A stretch of 64,000 nt of DNA, taken from NCBI RefSeq assembly GCF_000285515.1, contig NZ_HE610957.1, forward strand, positions 469,259 through 533,258, in the 5' to 3' direction. A program made the position numbers and the translations under genes. This document shows positions 63,776-64,000 of this stretch, piece after piece. Every line of letters begins with the position of its first letter. The stretch's first letter is position 1. This stretch comes from Paenibacillus senegalensis JC66. Lineage in GTDB: Bacteria; Bacillota; Bacilli; Paenibacillales; NBRC-103111. The notes below the pieces were generated by a model that was not told the origin of the DNA, made no database searches, and saw only the letters and a list, made by a program, of their open reading frames with translations.

Positions 63776-64000
63776 TCAGCCTTTTATGGAACCCAGCATA
63801 ACCCCTTTGGCAAAATATTTCTGCAGGAAAGGATAGACCACAAGAATCGGCAGCATCGAAAGCACGATCGACGCCATCCGGATTGTCTCCTGCGGCACCA
63901 CGCTTTCGTCTCCTACGGAGCCCGCTGCACCGACTCCATTCGAATCGGAGTCAATAACGAGTGTCTTGACCAGAACCTGCAGCGTCCACTTGGTCGAATC
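63776..64000 (-). CDS. carbohydrate ABC transporter permease, LplC type (5' partial)
   Basis: The last 74 codons of a permease running off the window end. The residues read RMASIVLSMLPILVVYPFLQKYFAKGVMLGSIKG before the stop at 63776, the typical end of LplC/YtcP-type permeases. It lies 178 nt upstream of the LplA-type lipoprotein gene on the same strand, so this is probably the lpl-like importer operon. The gap 63598-63775 contains nothing that I recognise. Confidence 0.85.
   Translation of the reverse strand, partial: DSTKWTLQVLVKTLVIDSDSNGVGAAGSVGDESVVPQETIRMASIVLSMLPILVVYPFLQKYFAKGVMLGSIKG

Overview
The window reads as chromosome of a spore-forming Bacillota, most likely Paenibacillus or a close relative (an inference). 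Grounds are strong GGAGG-type ribosome binding sites, frequent GTG and TTG starts, a YjcZ-type tiny sporulation peptide, Zur-, Rex- and CcpA-type operators, lipobox-bearing solute-binding proteins, and sugar ABC importers without their own ATPase. I found no rRNA, tRNA, insertion sequence, prophage or CRISPR array.

Layout. (1) 1-5.8 kb: the end of a chelatase-D-like VWA protein with an Ala/Arg/Gly-rich region, then a two-gene azol(in)e-peptide (TOMM) maturation unit, a ThiF-like protein and an E1-like/YcaO fusion ending in PxPxP. A YjcZ-like peptide follows. No canonical Cys-rich precursor or azoline dehydrogenase is visible. (2) 5.8-25.2 kb: mixed genes. These are an acyltransferase, a permease/YcgQ pair behind a Zur-box-like operator, fabI, a hydrolase, a PadR-controlled ABC exporter, a hydroxyisobutyrate-dehydrogenase-like gene, a GNAT, a TetR with a membrane protein, a UgtP-like glycosyltransferase, glycerate kinase with its CdaR-type regulator, a DrrAB-like ABC exporter and Zur itself. 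(3) 25.5-30.1 kb: SulP transporter, HAD phosphatase, a small membrane protein and glutaminase, separated by intergenic stretches rich in short tandem repeats. (4) 30.7-45.9 kb: a minus-strand run of 14 genes downstream of an IclR regulator. A sugar ABC importer is followed by a D-threonine-aldolase/D-serine-dehydratase-like enzyme, RidA, an M81 (MlrC) peptidase, an aminomutase-like transaminase, NagA-like deacetylase, an HpaI-type aldolase, three SDRs, an aldo-keto reductase and a Gfo/Idh/MocA enzyme. This mix suggests catabolism of an unusual amino-sugar or amino-acid-containing compound and is the best candidate here for an undescribed pathway. (5) 46.2-54 kb: a LacI-led operon for a rare ketose or polyol (importer, SDR, ketose 3-epimerase, xylulokinase) behind three near-identical operators. 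(6) 54.1-57.3 kb: pflBA under a Rex-type operator and a second palindrome. pflA appears to have an AUA codon where its start belongs. (7) 57.5-64 kb: a membrane-anchored AraC regulator, a putative glycoside hydrolase, an LplA-type lipoprotein and the end of a permease.

Several intergenic gaps carry different short degenerate tandem repeats (periods 11, 16, 17, 20, 30, 36 and 52 bp), mostly just downstream of genes. Many start codons were moved inward from the longest open frame because a good ribosome binding site precedes an internal start; each case is noted.
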